A stretch of 64,000 bases of DNA, taken from Trichormus variabilis 0441. Its GTDB lineage: Bacteria; Cyanobacteriota; Cyanobacteriia; Cyanobacteriales; Nostocaceae. The position numbers and the translations under genes are program-made. Below are positions 55,801 through 63,984 of the stretch, in pieces (the stretch's first letter is position 1; every line of letters begins with the position of its first letter). Location of the stretch: NCBI RefSeq assembly GCF_009856605.1, contig NZ_CP047242.1, forward strand, positions 2,300,001 through 2,364,000, given 5' to 3'. The notes below the pieces were generated by a model. The model did no database searches. It was not told the origin of the DNA and saw nothing but the letters and a program-made list of their open reading frames with translations.

Positions 55801-55994
55801 CCGTATTACAACGGGCTGAACGCCTACAACACGAAGCCCAACGCCGCCTGGAAGAAGTGAAACATCAAGCCCAACGGCAAGCCGAAGAAACCCGCAAAGC
55901 TGCCGCTACAGCTTCTTGGTGGTTGTTTGCCACCGCAGTGGTTTCCGCAGTTTTCGCCGCCTTAGGAGGAGCGATCGCTGTTGTTCTGGTGTAG
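52872..55994 (+). CDS. Membrane protein with eight ~98-residue repeats, conserved cyanobacterial, function unknown
   Basis: 1040 residues from the ATG at 52872 (AAGGAA six bases upstream). Three N-terminal membrane helices (about 40-62, 92-118, 125-152) and one at the very C-terminus (about 1012-1036) enclose a long soluble part. That part is a tandem array with units starting near residues 218, 312, 416, 512, 610, 708, 806 and 904, each with the pattern YLxxTGKxELNPExIxRDL... LLxDP... LxxFDRDTLVxLLSQRxDISExxAxxIID. The last units are the most alike and the second is degenerate. A coiled-coil stretch rich in Arg, Glu and Gln precedes the last helix. No catalytic motif is seen; a scaffold or tether is possible. 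A terminator follows. Confidence 0.85.
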   Translation: MFQGTEIILEMFKPPLWVAQIPVETTGITPAQASVLTSGPRFFVALLSGVILAFAFQLVLTNLSVAAGISYLGRSSDSGSDTGETGSFGGTIRKIGTAVGLWTLITVTIALLIASFLAVKLSLVILDPRLGAILGLVIWGAYFLLLAWVSSTTVGSLIGSVVNTATSGFQAIMGTATAALGAKAVNQQVVATAEAAAAAMRRELGSAIDPLSIRENIEDYIEKLRPPELDISNIRSEFEKLLSDPQLKAIAGSPDLRNIDRQKFIDLVSSRTDLSKRDVKRIADTLYNVWQQTVTQQQPTQDRLGELVDYLKSLPPGKAKTDELSAKLDRLIAESRSAKEADQKSTAVGPIQSTIQQGISALTGIALGRTDLSDLDVEKIWHALTTAKDKATDQAGKLGLPVSSQPYSPIRADVENYLSNTYAWQLSEQRIAEEFRDVIHDPAADPGTVRRELERLSRNDFVNILQQRGLLTQAQIQHIADQLEAVRQSVLVMVTAEEEREITQDLQRRIESYLLVTNKADLTSEGIERDFPPLLQDADADHETLTRRLAIIDRYSMQQILLERNDMQPGEPDRIIDDLERQRDRVLLESKNLADQARYQAETLWLNVESYLRNTGKGELNPDAIRADLKTLLADPQAGISAIRARLSRFDRDTLVQLLSQRQDISEDQAHQIINTVEESWHSVRHTPQIVADKAKEQYDSVTTTISDYLRKTGKEELNPEGIQRDLNRLFENPQEGAVALRRRLSQVDRDTLVKLLSQRQDLSEQQVNEVIDSVQTSIRNIVRAPRRLATRTQQQVQNFQAYLTEYLRQTGKEELNPEGIKRDMQLLLHDPRVGVESLSDRLAHFDRSTIIALLKIREDISDEEAARIADNIVSVKEQFVEQVRNIQRRIHDVIDGIFERIRHYLNALERPELNYDGIKRDVRTLLEDPQAGFDALRDRLSSFNRDTLVAIVSSREDISEEDANRVIDQIERARNTVLQRAERLQHEAQRRLEEVKHQAQRQAEETRKAAATASWWLFATAVVSAVFAALGGAIAVVLV

Positions 55995-56023
55995 GTAGAC
56001 AAATTTTCTCCGCTAAATTTCTC

Positions 56024-56050
56024 ACCTCCCACACATTGGGAGGTTTTTTT
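56024..56050 (+). terminator. Intrinsic terminator of the large repeat-protein gene
   Basis: ACCTCCCA - CACAT - TGGGAGGT followed by TTTTTT, 29 bp after the stop codon. Perfect 8-bp stem. Confidence 0.88.
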
Positions 56051-56060
56051 AGGTAGGTCT

Positions 56061-56119
56061 GGGGATTGGGGATTGGGGATTGGGGACTGGGGACTGGGGA
56101 TTGGGGATTGGGGATTGGG
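56061..56119. repeat. GGGGATT/GGGGACT tandem heptamers
   Basis: About eight consecutive heptamer units, the longest such run in the window, just past the terminator. Confidence 0.88.
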
Positions 56120-56157
56120 TGAAAAGTCCTGTTGTGTCTAGGTTGCATAATCTATTT

Positions 56158-56185
56158 TTTGAATTTTGAATTTTGAATTTTGAAT
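56158..56185. repeat. TTTTGAA tandem heptamers
   Basis: Four tandem TTTTGAA units. An ACGCGGATAA direct repeat follows at about 56212-56240 and runs into the start codon of the next gene. Confidence 0.8.
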
Positions 56186-56236
56186 TGTATATTGGATGGG
56201 GAAAAATGAAACGCAGATAAACGCGGATAAACGCGG

Positions 56237-57775
56237 ATGAAGCAAACAGATGTAGTAGTTATTGGTAGCGGCGTTGGGGGGTTGAGTTGTGCTGCGTTGC
56301 TGGCACGTTATGGGTTTGATGTGACTGTTTGTGAGAGTCATTCGATTCCTGGTGGGGCGGCGCACGGTTTTGAACGTCAAGGATTTAAGTTTGATTCGGG
56401 GCCTTCTCTTTACTCTGGGTTGTCTTATAGTCCTTCGGTTAACCCTTTACGGCAGGTGCTAGATGCAGTTGGTGTTGATTTGCCCTGCGTCACTTATGAT
56501 ACTTGGGGCTGTTGCTTACCTGAAGGTGATTTTGATGCTGCGGTGGGTGCAGAACAATTTTGTGAAGTGCTGGGGAGACTGCGGGGAGAGGCGGCGGTGG
56601 CTGAATGGCGGCGGTTGCAACAGGTGATGACACCACTAGCCCAGGCGGCGATCGCTCTCCCCCCAGCTGCATTACGCTGGGATATAGGCGCAGCTCTCAC
56701 TATTGGCCGATTTGCTCCCACTCTGGCTAAACAATCTGCAAATTTTTTCAAGTTAACAGGGCCTTTCTCTCGCATTATGGATGGGGTTGTTCATGACCCT
56801 TTTATTAGTAACTGGCTGAATTTACTGTGTTTCCTCCTCTCTGGACTCCCAGCGTCGGGAACCAATGCGGCAGAGGTAGCATTCATGTTCGCTGATTGGT
56901 ATCGCCCAGGAGTAGCTTTAGATTACCCCATTGGTGGTAGTGGTGCTTTAGTTAATGCTTTGGTAGAGGGATTTAAAAAACACGGTGGGGAATTGCTACT
57001 TCATACCCATGTTGAACAAGTATTAGTAGAAGGTAACAAAGCGGCGGGTGTCAGGTTGGGAGATGGGCAAGAAATTCGGGCGCGGCGGGCGGTCGTGTCT
57101 AATGCTTCGGTGTGGGATACGCTGAAGTTATTACCGGAGGGGGCTGTATCTCAAAAATTCCGCAGCCAACGCCAAGCCACACCCGAATGTGATAGTTTTA
57201 TGCACCTGCATCTGGGTATTAATGCCCAAGGTTTACCCCCAGATTTGGCTTGTCATTATATTGTGGTGAATGATTGGGAATTGGAGATTACTGCACCCCA
57301 GAATGTTATTTTGGTATCGATTCCCTCAATTCTTGACCCGTCTTTAGCACCACAGGGTAAACACGTAATTCATGTATATACCCCTGGTAATGAACCTTAC
57401 ACACTGTGGCAAGGGATGGACAGGAGAAGTCAAGAATATGAACAACAAAAGCGATCGCGTGCCGAAGTGATGTGGCAAGCTGTAGAACGTATCATTCCTG
57501 ATATTCGCTCTCGTTGTGAAATCCAATTGGTAGGTACACCCCTGACCCATGAGAGATTTTTACGCCGCTATCGTGGTTCCTACGGCCCCGCAATTTCCGC
57601 CGCCTCTGGTTTGTTTCCTGGTCATGGTACACCCCTTCCAGGGTTGATGTGCTGTGGTGATTCCACATTTCCCGGTATCGGTCTGCCAGCCGTCGCCGCT
57701 AGTGGGATGATTGTGGCTAATACCCTAGCTCCAGTCAGTCAGCATTTGGCGATGCTGGACAGAGTTGGCCTTTAA
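56237..57775 (+). CDS. FAD-dependent oxidoreductase, carotene isomerase/phytoene desaturase type
   Basis: 512 residues. The dinucleotide-binding motif VVVIGSGVGGLSCAALLARYG is at about residues 6-26, followed by PGGAAHGFERQGFKFDSGPS, the typical second segment of the CrtI/CrtISO family. The C-terminal FAD contact is LMCCGDSTFPGIGLPAVAASGM. The length suits carotenoid isomerases (CrtH-like) or related desaturase-like enzymes. The exact carotenoid reaction is not fixed by sequence. The start codon overlaps an ACGCGGATAA direct repeat, so the promoter context is unusual. Convergent with the next methyltransferase. Confidence 0.87.
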   Translation: MKQTDVVVIGSGVGGLSCAALLARYGFDVTVCESHSIPGGAAHGFERQGFKFDSGPSLYSGLSYSPSVNPLRQVLDAVGVDLPCVTYDTWGCCLPEGDFDAAVGAEQFCEVLGRLRGEAAVAEWRRLQQVMTPLAQAAIALPPAALRWDIGAALTIGRFAPTLAKQSANFFKLTGPFSRIMDGVVHDPFISNWLNLLCFLLSGLPASGTNAAEVAFMFADWYRPGVALDYPIGGSGALVNALVEGFKKHGGELLLHTHVEQVLVEGNKAAGVRLGDGQEIRARRAVVSNASVWDTLKLLPEGAVSQKFRSQRQATPECDSFMHLHLGINAQGLPPDLACHYIVVNDWELEITAPQNVILVSIPSILDPSLAPQGKHVIHVYTPGNEPYTLWQGMDRRSQEYEQQKRSRAEVMWQAVERIIPDIRSRCEIQLVGTPLTHERFLRRYRGSYGPAISAASGLFPGHGTPLPGLMCCGDSTFPGIGLPAVAASGMIVANTLAPVSQHLAMLDRVGL

Positions 57776-57800
57776 ACGTGGGGATACGCGGAGTGTGTGT

Positions 57801-58751
57801 TTAAATTGGTTTCCTCGCAATAATCGTCCGGTGTCTAGGGTCACTGGGGACGGTGACTGGTGGTGCAAAACCTACGGCTTGTAGCGCGGCTTCGATGTCA
57901 AAGGTGTAGTAGTCATCACTCCACGGCTCAGTGCTTTTCATGAGGGTGAAGAGGACAGGGGGAAGATTTTGGATGACAGGCGATCGCGGGTTATTATCAA
58001 CTAAAGCAATATAACCACCAGGACGTAATAACCGTTTGGCTTCGGCGAAAATTTCCTGACTGACGTAGCTAGGAAGTTCATGGGTAACAAACTGGATAGT
58101 AACCAAATCAAAAGATTTATCGCTTAAGCCTGTGTTTTCGGCTCTAGCATGAAGCCATTCGGATATTTCACTATTAACATCCCTAGTTTTAGCTACAGCT
58201 AGCATATAGGGAGATAAATCCAAACCCACAGTCCTGACTGGATACCTCTCCCGGCGTTGGTAATAACGATGCAGCGCCAAAGTAGAAATACCCACTGAGC
58301 AACCAATATCTAAAATATCTCTGACTTGCTGGGGAGCGTATGTTTCTAAAGCGTCATGAAAAGTGCCTCTGAGCCTATCATGAGCGGCTTCCCAAGTGAG
58401 GTTTTCTTGCGGCCATACCCGCAACGCCATTGCATAGGTAGCTGATTCAGTTTCAAAAGCAGCGTCCCAGCATAAATTACCTTCTGTGTAAGCGTGAAAG
58501 GGTACTTTATAGTAGTCGGGATAAATCACATGAGGGTTCGTCACCGCCGCCAGCAGTTTTTTTGCAGGTGATGCTTGGAGTGCTTCGTAGTTCTTACGCC
58601 AGGGAATACCGTTTTTTTCGGCCGTTTTGATGAGGACTTGTCTAGCCTGTTGTTTCATTACCCCGTAAATGGGTTTAGTTTGAATCAACAAATTCACGAA
58701 ATTGGAGAGTAAACTTTCACCAGCCCAGTCTGGCTTGCTCTTGTTGTCCAT
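57801..58751 (-). CDS. Class I SAM-dependent methyltransferase
   Basis: 316 residues. SAM motif I is DILDIGCSVGISTLALHRYY; motif II is VGLDLSPYMLAVAK; the post motif is FDLVTIQFVTHELP, and LLRPGGYIALVDNNP completes the UbiE/Methyltransf_11 pattern. About 130 N-terminal residues precede the domain (including PDYYKVPFHAYTEGNLCWDAA), a feature of some plant and cyanobacterial homologues. The substrate is unknown. It is convergent with the CrtISO-like gene. Confidence 0.87.
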   Translation of the reverse strand: MDNKSKPDWAGESLLSNFVNLLIQTKPIYGVMKQQARQVLIKTAEKNGIPWRKNYEALQASPAKKLLAAVTNPHVIYPDYYKVPFHAYTEGNLCWDAAFETESATYAMALRVWPQENLTWEAAHDRLRGTFHDALETYAPQQVRDILDIGCSVGISTLALHRYYQRRERYPVRTVGLDLSPYMLAVAKTRDVNSEISEWLHARAENTGLSDKSFDLVTIQFVTHELPSYVSQEIFAEAKRLLRPGGYIALVDNNPRSPVIQNLPPVLFTLMKSTEPWSDDYYTFDIEAALQAVGFAPPVTVPSDPRHRTIIARKPI

Positions 58752-58882
58752 CAGTTTGAATATAATGAGGCGATAATTGCAACCACATCTATTTTAAAGT
58801 TGAGGCGGCTGGCAGGAGAATTTCGTGCAGGAAAATTTATTGATCGAGCTTAAAATTCTATTTCCTTTTGGTTGATAGTCGC

Positions 58883-60073
58883 TCAGGTTTTTAATTTTAA
58901 AGGTAAAGTTACAGTAAATGTGGAACCTATTCCTTCTTTTGAGACTAAGTAAATTTCACCTTGTAATAGCTTCACTAACCGCGCAACGATTGCTAACCCT
59001 AAGCCTGTACTGTCAGGAAGGTAGGGACGGTCTTTGGAACTAACGCGAAAATAAGGTTCAAATATCTTAGTTTGGTCTTTTTCGGCAATGCCAATTCCTG
59101 TATCAGAGACAGCGATCGCCCACTTTTGATCATCTACTGTTTCACAGACTATACTAATATTTCCTGACTCTGTATAGCGAATTGCATTACTCACAAGATT
59201 GGTAATAATCTGTTGTAATTGAAAACCATCTGTAATTATTTCACTAGGTGCTTGTACCCAATTAACTAAAATTGCTAAATTCTTCTCCGCCGCTAAAGGT
59301 TCCAGCATCTCACAAACATTGTTAATTAAGTCTCGAATATTAATTGGTGCCGATTGTAACTGAATTTTACCGGCTTCATACCGCGATAGTTCTAGAACAT
59401 TATTAATTAGCCGTAATAAAAGTCTGCCATTACGCAATACGCGCTCAATATGTTCTATATTAGTGGTGTTATCTCTTTTTTCAATTTCTCGCCTTTGTTG
59501 TCGTAAAAATAAATCTGAGTAACCAATAATTGCCGTTAGTGGGTGTTTAAGTTCGTGGGCTAGTTGTGATAGTTTATCTTCATTGCTAGTGACTAAACGT
59601 GTTAATTCTTCATTATGAAGCGCCAATGAGGCTTGCAAATGTTCTAATTCCCGTAAGCGTTCCCCAACATAACTATGAAAACATCTGGCGATCGCTTCAT
59701 CAATCACCGCATCAATTAAACGCATATAACGAATAATTTCAGCAGGTGTTCCCTGTAATAAATCGGCTTCTATAGTATCAAATATAACTTTTCTTAATAG
59801 TCGATATTCACGGGCAATTTCTGACGGATCAAAACCCTGTTCAGCCCGTAGTAATCCGTGCTGCCAACTGGCCGTCACAATAGATTTGATATCACTCTCT
59901 TGGGATTGTGAAAGTACTGTGACCATTGCCTTAAAAACATCAGGAATATGGTTTTTAATGGCTGTGTATGATAAATCATCAGCGCTTTCTATCTGTCTAT
60001 CCTCACGCACTGCCACAACCCATTGGGCGATGATGATGTTAGTATTGTCAGCCAGTACTTGACTAAATTCCAT
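58883..60073 (-). CDS. Orphan sensor histidine kinase with RsbRD-like N-terminal domain
   Basis: 396 residues. The N-terminal ~140 residues are all-helical and match the RsbRD N-domain pattern (QWVVAVREDRQ, WQHGLLRAEQGFDPSEIAREYRLLR), a module shared with stress regulators. The kinase core follows: H-box LAHELKHPLTAIIGYS with phospho-acceptor H173, N-box ITNLVSNAIRYT, G1 DTGIGIAEKDQ, F-box KIFEPYFR and G2 STGLGLAIV. No membrane helix, so it is cytoplasmic. No response regulator gene is adjacent. Confidence 0.92.
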   Translation of the reverse strand: MEFSQVLADNTNIIIAQWVVAVREDRQIESADDLSYTAIKNHIPDVFKAMVTVLSQSQESDIKSIVTASWQHGLLRAEQGFDPSEIAREYRLLRKVIFDTIEADLLQGTPAEIIRYMRLIDAVIDEAIARCFHSYVGERLRELEHLQASLALHNEELTRLVTSNEDKLSQLAHELKHPLTAIIGYSDLFLRQQRREIEKRDNTTNIEHIERVLRNGRLLLRLINNVLELSRYEAGKIQLQSAPINIRDLINNVCEMLEPLAAEKNLAILVNWVQAPSEIITDGFQLQQIITNLVSNAIRYTESGNISIVCETVDDQKWAIAVSDTGIGIAEKDQTKIFEPYFRVSSKDRPYLPDSTGLGLAIVARLVKLLQGEIYLVSKEGIGSTFTVTLPLKLKT

Positions 60074-60437
60074 TATTTTAAATTCAGCTATGAGATAGAG
60101 GAATTAATTCTATATGAAATTAGTTTAACGAGGAGAGCGGACATTATCGCAATCAGAGAGAAAATTCACCTACCAAGTGATAGATATTATTGATAACTCA
60201 GTAAAAATTCTGATTAACTCCCAAGCAGATTGATTATTACCAGTTGCTAAACATAAATAGGTATCCTCGTGCTTAACTGTGCTTGGTTATGATACTAATC
60301 AACTACGGTTATTGATTACGGAAAATTTTCATACTCAGTTACCTGTTTGTAATGATGTCAACAACATTTACAAATTGGGGATTGTTTTTCTGTAAAAAAG
60401 ATGTTAAGTTTACCTCTACTATTATCTATTCGAGTAA
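60074..60437. other. 364-bp intergenic region ahead of the riboswitch
   Basis: Between the divergent kinase gene (- strand) and the riboswitch leader (+ strand). It should hold both promoters. It is AT-rich; no confident promoter pair was identified. Confidence 0.5.
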
Positions 60438-60652
60438 GTCAGCCTAATCCAACCCATCATAGTATTTAAGGTTGGAGCGGAGGAACCAACTTGTGGGGCG
60501 TATCTCACAGAGAGTGTCAACTAAAGAGTCAAGAGTTAAACATTAAATCTAGCTAAAATACTGAACTCAGCACTCATTACTCAGCACTTGCAAGAGAGGG
60601 GCATCTCTCAGCCCTAGCCCGTCAGCTAACTTCGTAGGCATTGAGAGGAGAC
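60438..60652 (+). promoter_or_regulatory. c-di-AMP riboswitch (ydaO/yuaA type)
   Basis: The conserved core segments of the ydaO aptamer occur in order: GCCTAATCC (60442-60450), GCGGAGGAACC (60476-60486), GGGGCGTATCTC (60495-60506), then after a long variable arm AGCCCTAGCCCGTCAGCTAA (60610-60629), CTTCGTAGGC and GAGAGGAG. These match the known c-di-AMP aptamer (GCCGAATCC, ACGGAGGAACC, GGGGTTAATC, CCCGACAGCTAAC, AGGC, AGGAG). c-di-AMP binding generally switches expression off. A hairpin (60651-60692) and a T-run (60713-60718) follow as a possible expression platform, 35 bp before the permease gene. Confidence 0.88.
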
Positions 60653-60752
60653 TGAAGAGGCAGCATTTGATAAATGTTTTGCTCTCATCAGTGTCCGAGG
60701 CTGGTACTGCTCATTTTTTCGTACCTGCACTTAACTCTGTTGGGGTGGCGCA

Positions 60753-61604
60753 ATGATATTTCAATTAAATTTAGCAGCGATCGCAGCTGTTGCAACTCAA
60801 GCTGCATGGAAAACAGCAAAACCAATTTTGCTTAGGGATGTAGTCATACTTCCCGCCTTGGGATTCTTAGGAATTATCTTGTTGTGGTGGGTTATTGCCC
60901 TGACAAATCATGAACTAATGCCCACTCCACCAGAAGCGTTAGTTGCCAACCTGGACTATATACTAAACCCCTTTTATCAGAGAGGCCCCGGTAACTTGGG
61001 GATTGGTTGGTTATTGATAGCCAGTTTACGACGAGTCTTGATTGGTTTTCTGTTAGGTGCTGTAGTCGCCATTCCCTTGGGATTTTTGATTGGGATGTCT
61101 AGACCCGCGATGTTAGCACTCAATCCGATCATTCAGATATTCAAACCCGTATCCCCCTTAGCTTGGCTACCCATCGCCTTAGCCATCTTCAACTTGGCAG
61201 ATCCTTCAGCCATCTTCGTCATCTTTATCACCTCCCTCTGGCCGACTATTATCAATACCGCCTTAGGAGTAGCCAGCGTTCCCAAAGATTATTTAGACGT
61301 AGCGCGAGTACTAGAAATGCCCCGTTGGCGGCGAATTACCAAAATTATTTGGCCAGCCAGCTTACCCTATATCTTTACAGGCTTACGCATCAGCTTAGGC
61401 ATTGCTTGGCTAGTCATAGTTGCAGTAGAAATGCTTACAGGCGGTATTGGTATCGGCTTCTTTGTTTGGGACGAATGGAGTCGTTTAAATCTCAGTTCAG
61501 TATTTCTCGCCGTCTTCATCATTGGCTTAACGGGACTAATTCTAGACTTCGCCGTCGGTAAACTGCAAGAATTTGTCACCCATCGTCCCACAACAGCTAA
61601 ATAA
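60753..61604 (+). CDS. ABC transporter permease, nitrate/bicarbonate/sulfonate class
   Basis: 283 residues, six membrane helices. The ABC permease signature with the EAA loop is seen as DVARVLEMPRWRRITKIIWPASLPYIFTGLRISLG. The overall sequence (ELMPTPPEALVANL, NPIIQIFKPVSPLAWLPIALAIF) is that of NrtB/CmpB/SsuC-type permeases. It is the first gene after the c-di-AMP riboswitch and is followed 37 bp later by the binding protein. A GGGGTGG ribosome site lies just ahead of the ATG. Confidence 0.93.
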   Translation: MIFQLNLAAIAAVATQAAWKTAKPILLRDVVILPALGFLGIILLWWVIALTNHELMPTPPEALVANLDYILNPFYQRGPGNLGIGWLLIASLRRVLIGFLLGAVVAIPLGFLIGMSRPAMLALNPIIQIFKPVSPLAWLPIALAIFNLADPSAIFVIFITSLWPTIINTALGVASVPKDYLDVARVLEMPRWRRITKIIWPASLPYIFTGLRISLGIAWLVIVAVEMLTGGIGIGFFVWDEWSRLNLSSVFLAVFIIGLTGLILDFAVGKLQEFVTHRPTTAK

Positions 61605-61641
61605 CAAAAACTGATATTGCTGAATTCATCCCAGCCACAAC

Positions 61642-63084
61642 ATGAGCAATCATAACTGGACTAGAAGAGATTTTATCAAAGGCGTAGGAGCCACCACCGC
61701 CGGCATTACCCTATCTGCCTGTAACCCTTCAGGAGATAGATCCGCCACAGGCCTAACCCAAGAAGCCCTAACCATCAAGCCAGTAATCAAATCCAGCGAT
61801 TTAGAAAAACCCGATTTGATTGTGGGATACGTTCCTGTAAATGATTGTGCGCCATTTGCGATCGCCTGGAAAAAAGGCTTTTTTCGCAAGTATGGCTTAA
61901 ACGTCCAACTCAACCGCGAAGCCAGTTGGGCTACCTCCCGCGATGGCTTAATTTTTGGTCGTCTTGATGCTGCACCTGTAGTATCTGGTGCAGTCACCAA
62001 CGCCCGTATAGGTGCAGAAGGCGCACGTCACGCGCCCTTATGTGCAGCCATGACAATCCATCGTCACGGTAACGCCATGACCATGAACAAAGCCATGTGG
62101 GATTTTGGCTTGCGTCCTTGGTATGAATATCAAGAAAAATATGGCGATGGTGCATTAGAAGCCTTTGGACGGGACTTTCGGGGTTACTTTGAGAAACAAC
62201 CACCAGAGAACAAAGTTTGGGCTGTAGTTTTAAGTTCGGCAATTTACGAATACTTCGTCCGTTATGTATCGGCTGCGGCTGGTGTTGATCCCCTCAAAGA
62301 ATTTCGCGTGATTATTGTTCCACCACCCCAGATGGTGACCAATGTACGAATAGGGGCAATGCAAGCATACATGGTAGCAGAACCTTGGAATACCAGAGCA
62401 ATCACAGGTAACGAAGGCATTGGTTTTACTTTTGCCCAAGGTAAAGAAGTCTGGCTGGGACACCCAGATAGATTATTGGGAGTAATGGAGTCTTTTATTG
62501 ATCAATACCCCAAAACCTACCGTTCCTTGGTCAAAGCCATGATTGAAGCTTGCCAATATTGCAGTAAACCGGAAAATCGCCAAGAAGTCGCTGAACTAAT
62601 TACAGACCGTTCCTTCACAGGTGCAAGACCGAAAAATAAAAATTTACCAATCACTAAATTGACCGCACCAGGAATTATCGGTTCATACAACTATGGCGGA
62701 TTTGATGGCAAAGACCGCACCATTCCCGCCGCAGACACGACAATTTTCTACGACATTCCCGACAACCTGCCCAAACAACCAGCCGAACACTCTACATTTT
62801 TATGGAGATCCAGAAGCCTTTGGTTAATGACTCAAGCCGCCCGTTGGGGACAAATCAAAGAATTTCCCAAAAATGCTGAACAATTAGCCGAAAAAGGCTG
62901 GAGAACAGATTTATATCGCCAGATAGCCGCAGAAATGGGAATTCAATGTCCCCAGGATGATTACAAAGTTGAGCCACCGGAAGTATTTATAGATAAGAAA
63001 GGTTTTGACCCCAGTGACCCTGTTGGCTATTTGAATAGTTTTGCAATTAGGGCTAATGCGCCCACTCGTTTTTTCCTGTCTTGA
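61642..63084 (+). CDS. Substrate-binding lipoprotein of NrtA/CmpA type, Tat signal
   Basis: 480 residues. The signal has the twin-arginine motif TRRDFIKG (7-14) and a lipobox ending at C27 (LSAC), so it is a Tat-exported lipoprotein. The binding domain opens LIVGYVPVNDCAPFAIAWKKGFFRKYGL and has GRLDAAPVVSGAVTNARIG and the NrtA/CmpA-style C-terminal part. These proteins bind nitrate/nitrite or bicarbonate; the binding-site residues were not assigned, so the ligand is open. Between permease and ATPase genes; the order permease - binding protein - ATPase differs from the usual nrtABCD/cmpABCD order. Confidence 0.92.
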   Translation: MSNHNWTRRDFIKGVGATTAGITLSACNPSGDRSATGLTQEALTIKPVIKSSDLEKPDLIVGYVPVNDCAPFAIAWKKGFFRKYGLNVQLNREASWATSRDGLIFGRLDAAPVVSGAVTNARIGAEGARHAPLCAAMTIHRHGNAMTMNKAMWDFGLRPWYEYQEKYGDGALEAFGRDFRGYFEKQPPENKVWAVVLSSAIYEYFVRYVSAAAGVDPLKEFRVIIVPPPQMVTNVRIGAMQAYMVAEPWNTRAITGNEGIGFTFAQGKEVWLGHPDRLLGVMESFIDQYPKTYRSLVKAMIEACQYCSKPENRQEVAELITDRSFTGARPKNKNLPITKLTAPGIIGSYNYGGFDGKDRTIPAADTTIFYDIPDNLPKQPAEHSTFLWRSRSLWLMTQAARWGQIKEFPKNAEQLAEKGWRTDLYRQIAAEMGIQCPQDDYKVEPPEVFIDKKGFDPSDPVGYLNSFAIRANAPTRFFLS

Positions 63085-63147
63085 ATTGAGAATTAGAGAT
63101 GGTGATTTTTGTTGATATATAGTTAAAGATTTCTAGGAGCATTTGAT

Positions 63148-63984
63148 ATGAAATATACACCACCAGTAGTAGATAATCATCAAAAAACTAAGTCTAGCTC
63201 TAATTTTTTAGAAATTGAGAATTTAGTTAAGTCTTATCCAACACCAGATAAAGGTAACTTTGTTGTTTTAGATGGGGTAGATTTAACCATTGGTGAAAAC
63301 GAATTTATTTCAGTAATTGGGCATTCTGGATGCGGTAAATCCACTTTATTAAAAATTGTAGCGGGCTTAGAAAAAGCCACTTCTGGCTCAGTTAGGCTTG
63401 ACGGTAAAGAAATTCACAAGCCAGGTGCGGAAAGAATGATGGTATTTCAAAATTATTCCCTCCTACCTTGGTTAACAGTCAGAGAAAATATCAGTCTAGC
63501 CGTTGATGAAGTGTTAAAAAATGCTAATAGAGCCGAAAAAATTAGCATTGTGAACGAACACTTGGCAATGGTAAACTTAACCCCGGCAGCAGATAAATAT
63601 CCTGATGAAATCTCTGGAGGTATGAAACAAAGAGTAGGGATTGCCAGAGCCTTAGCAATTCGTCCAAAAATGCTGTTAATGGATGAACCTTTTGGCGCAT
63701 TAGATGCTTTAACCAGAGGTAAATTACAAAGACAAGTATTAGATATCTGGGAAAATAATCGCCAAGCAGTAATGATGATTACCCATGATGTCGATGAGGC
63801 AATTTATATGAGCGATCGCATCGTATTAATGACAAATGGTCCAGCCGCAAATATTGGAGAAATATTAGAAGTACCGTTTTCCCATCCACGGGACAGGTCT
63901 GCTATGCGTAACTCAAAAGAATACTTTGAACTTCGTAATCATGCCTTAAATTTTCTCGACAAATATTTTGCTCAAGAAGATTAA
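63148..63984 (+). CDS. ABC transporter ATPase, NrtD/CmpD/SsuB type
   Basis: 278 residues. Walker A is GHSGCGKST (58-66), the Q-loop VFQNYSLLPWLTV, signature ISGGMKQRVGIARAL, Walker B MLLMDEPFGALDA and the H-loop MMITHDVDEA. It has no C-terminal NrtA-like domain, so it is an NrtD/CmpD-style rather than an NrtC/CmpC-style ATPase. Only one ATPase is visible; if a second exists it lies outside the window. It completes a three-gene operon from 60753. Confidence 0.94.
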   Translation: MKYTPPVVDNHQKTKSSSNFLEIENLVKSYPTPDKGNFVVLDGVDLTIGENEFISVIGHSGCGKSTLLKIVAGLEKATSGSVRLDGKEIHKPGAERMMVFQNYSLLPWLTVRENISLAVDEVLKNANRAEKISIVNEHLAMVNLTPAADKYPDEISGGMKQRVGIARALAIRPKMLLMDEPFGALDALTRGKLQRQVLDIWENNRQAVMMITHDVDEAIYMSDRIVLMTNGPAANIGEILEVPFSHPRDRSAMRNSKEYFELRNHALNFLDKYFAQED

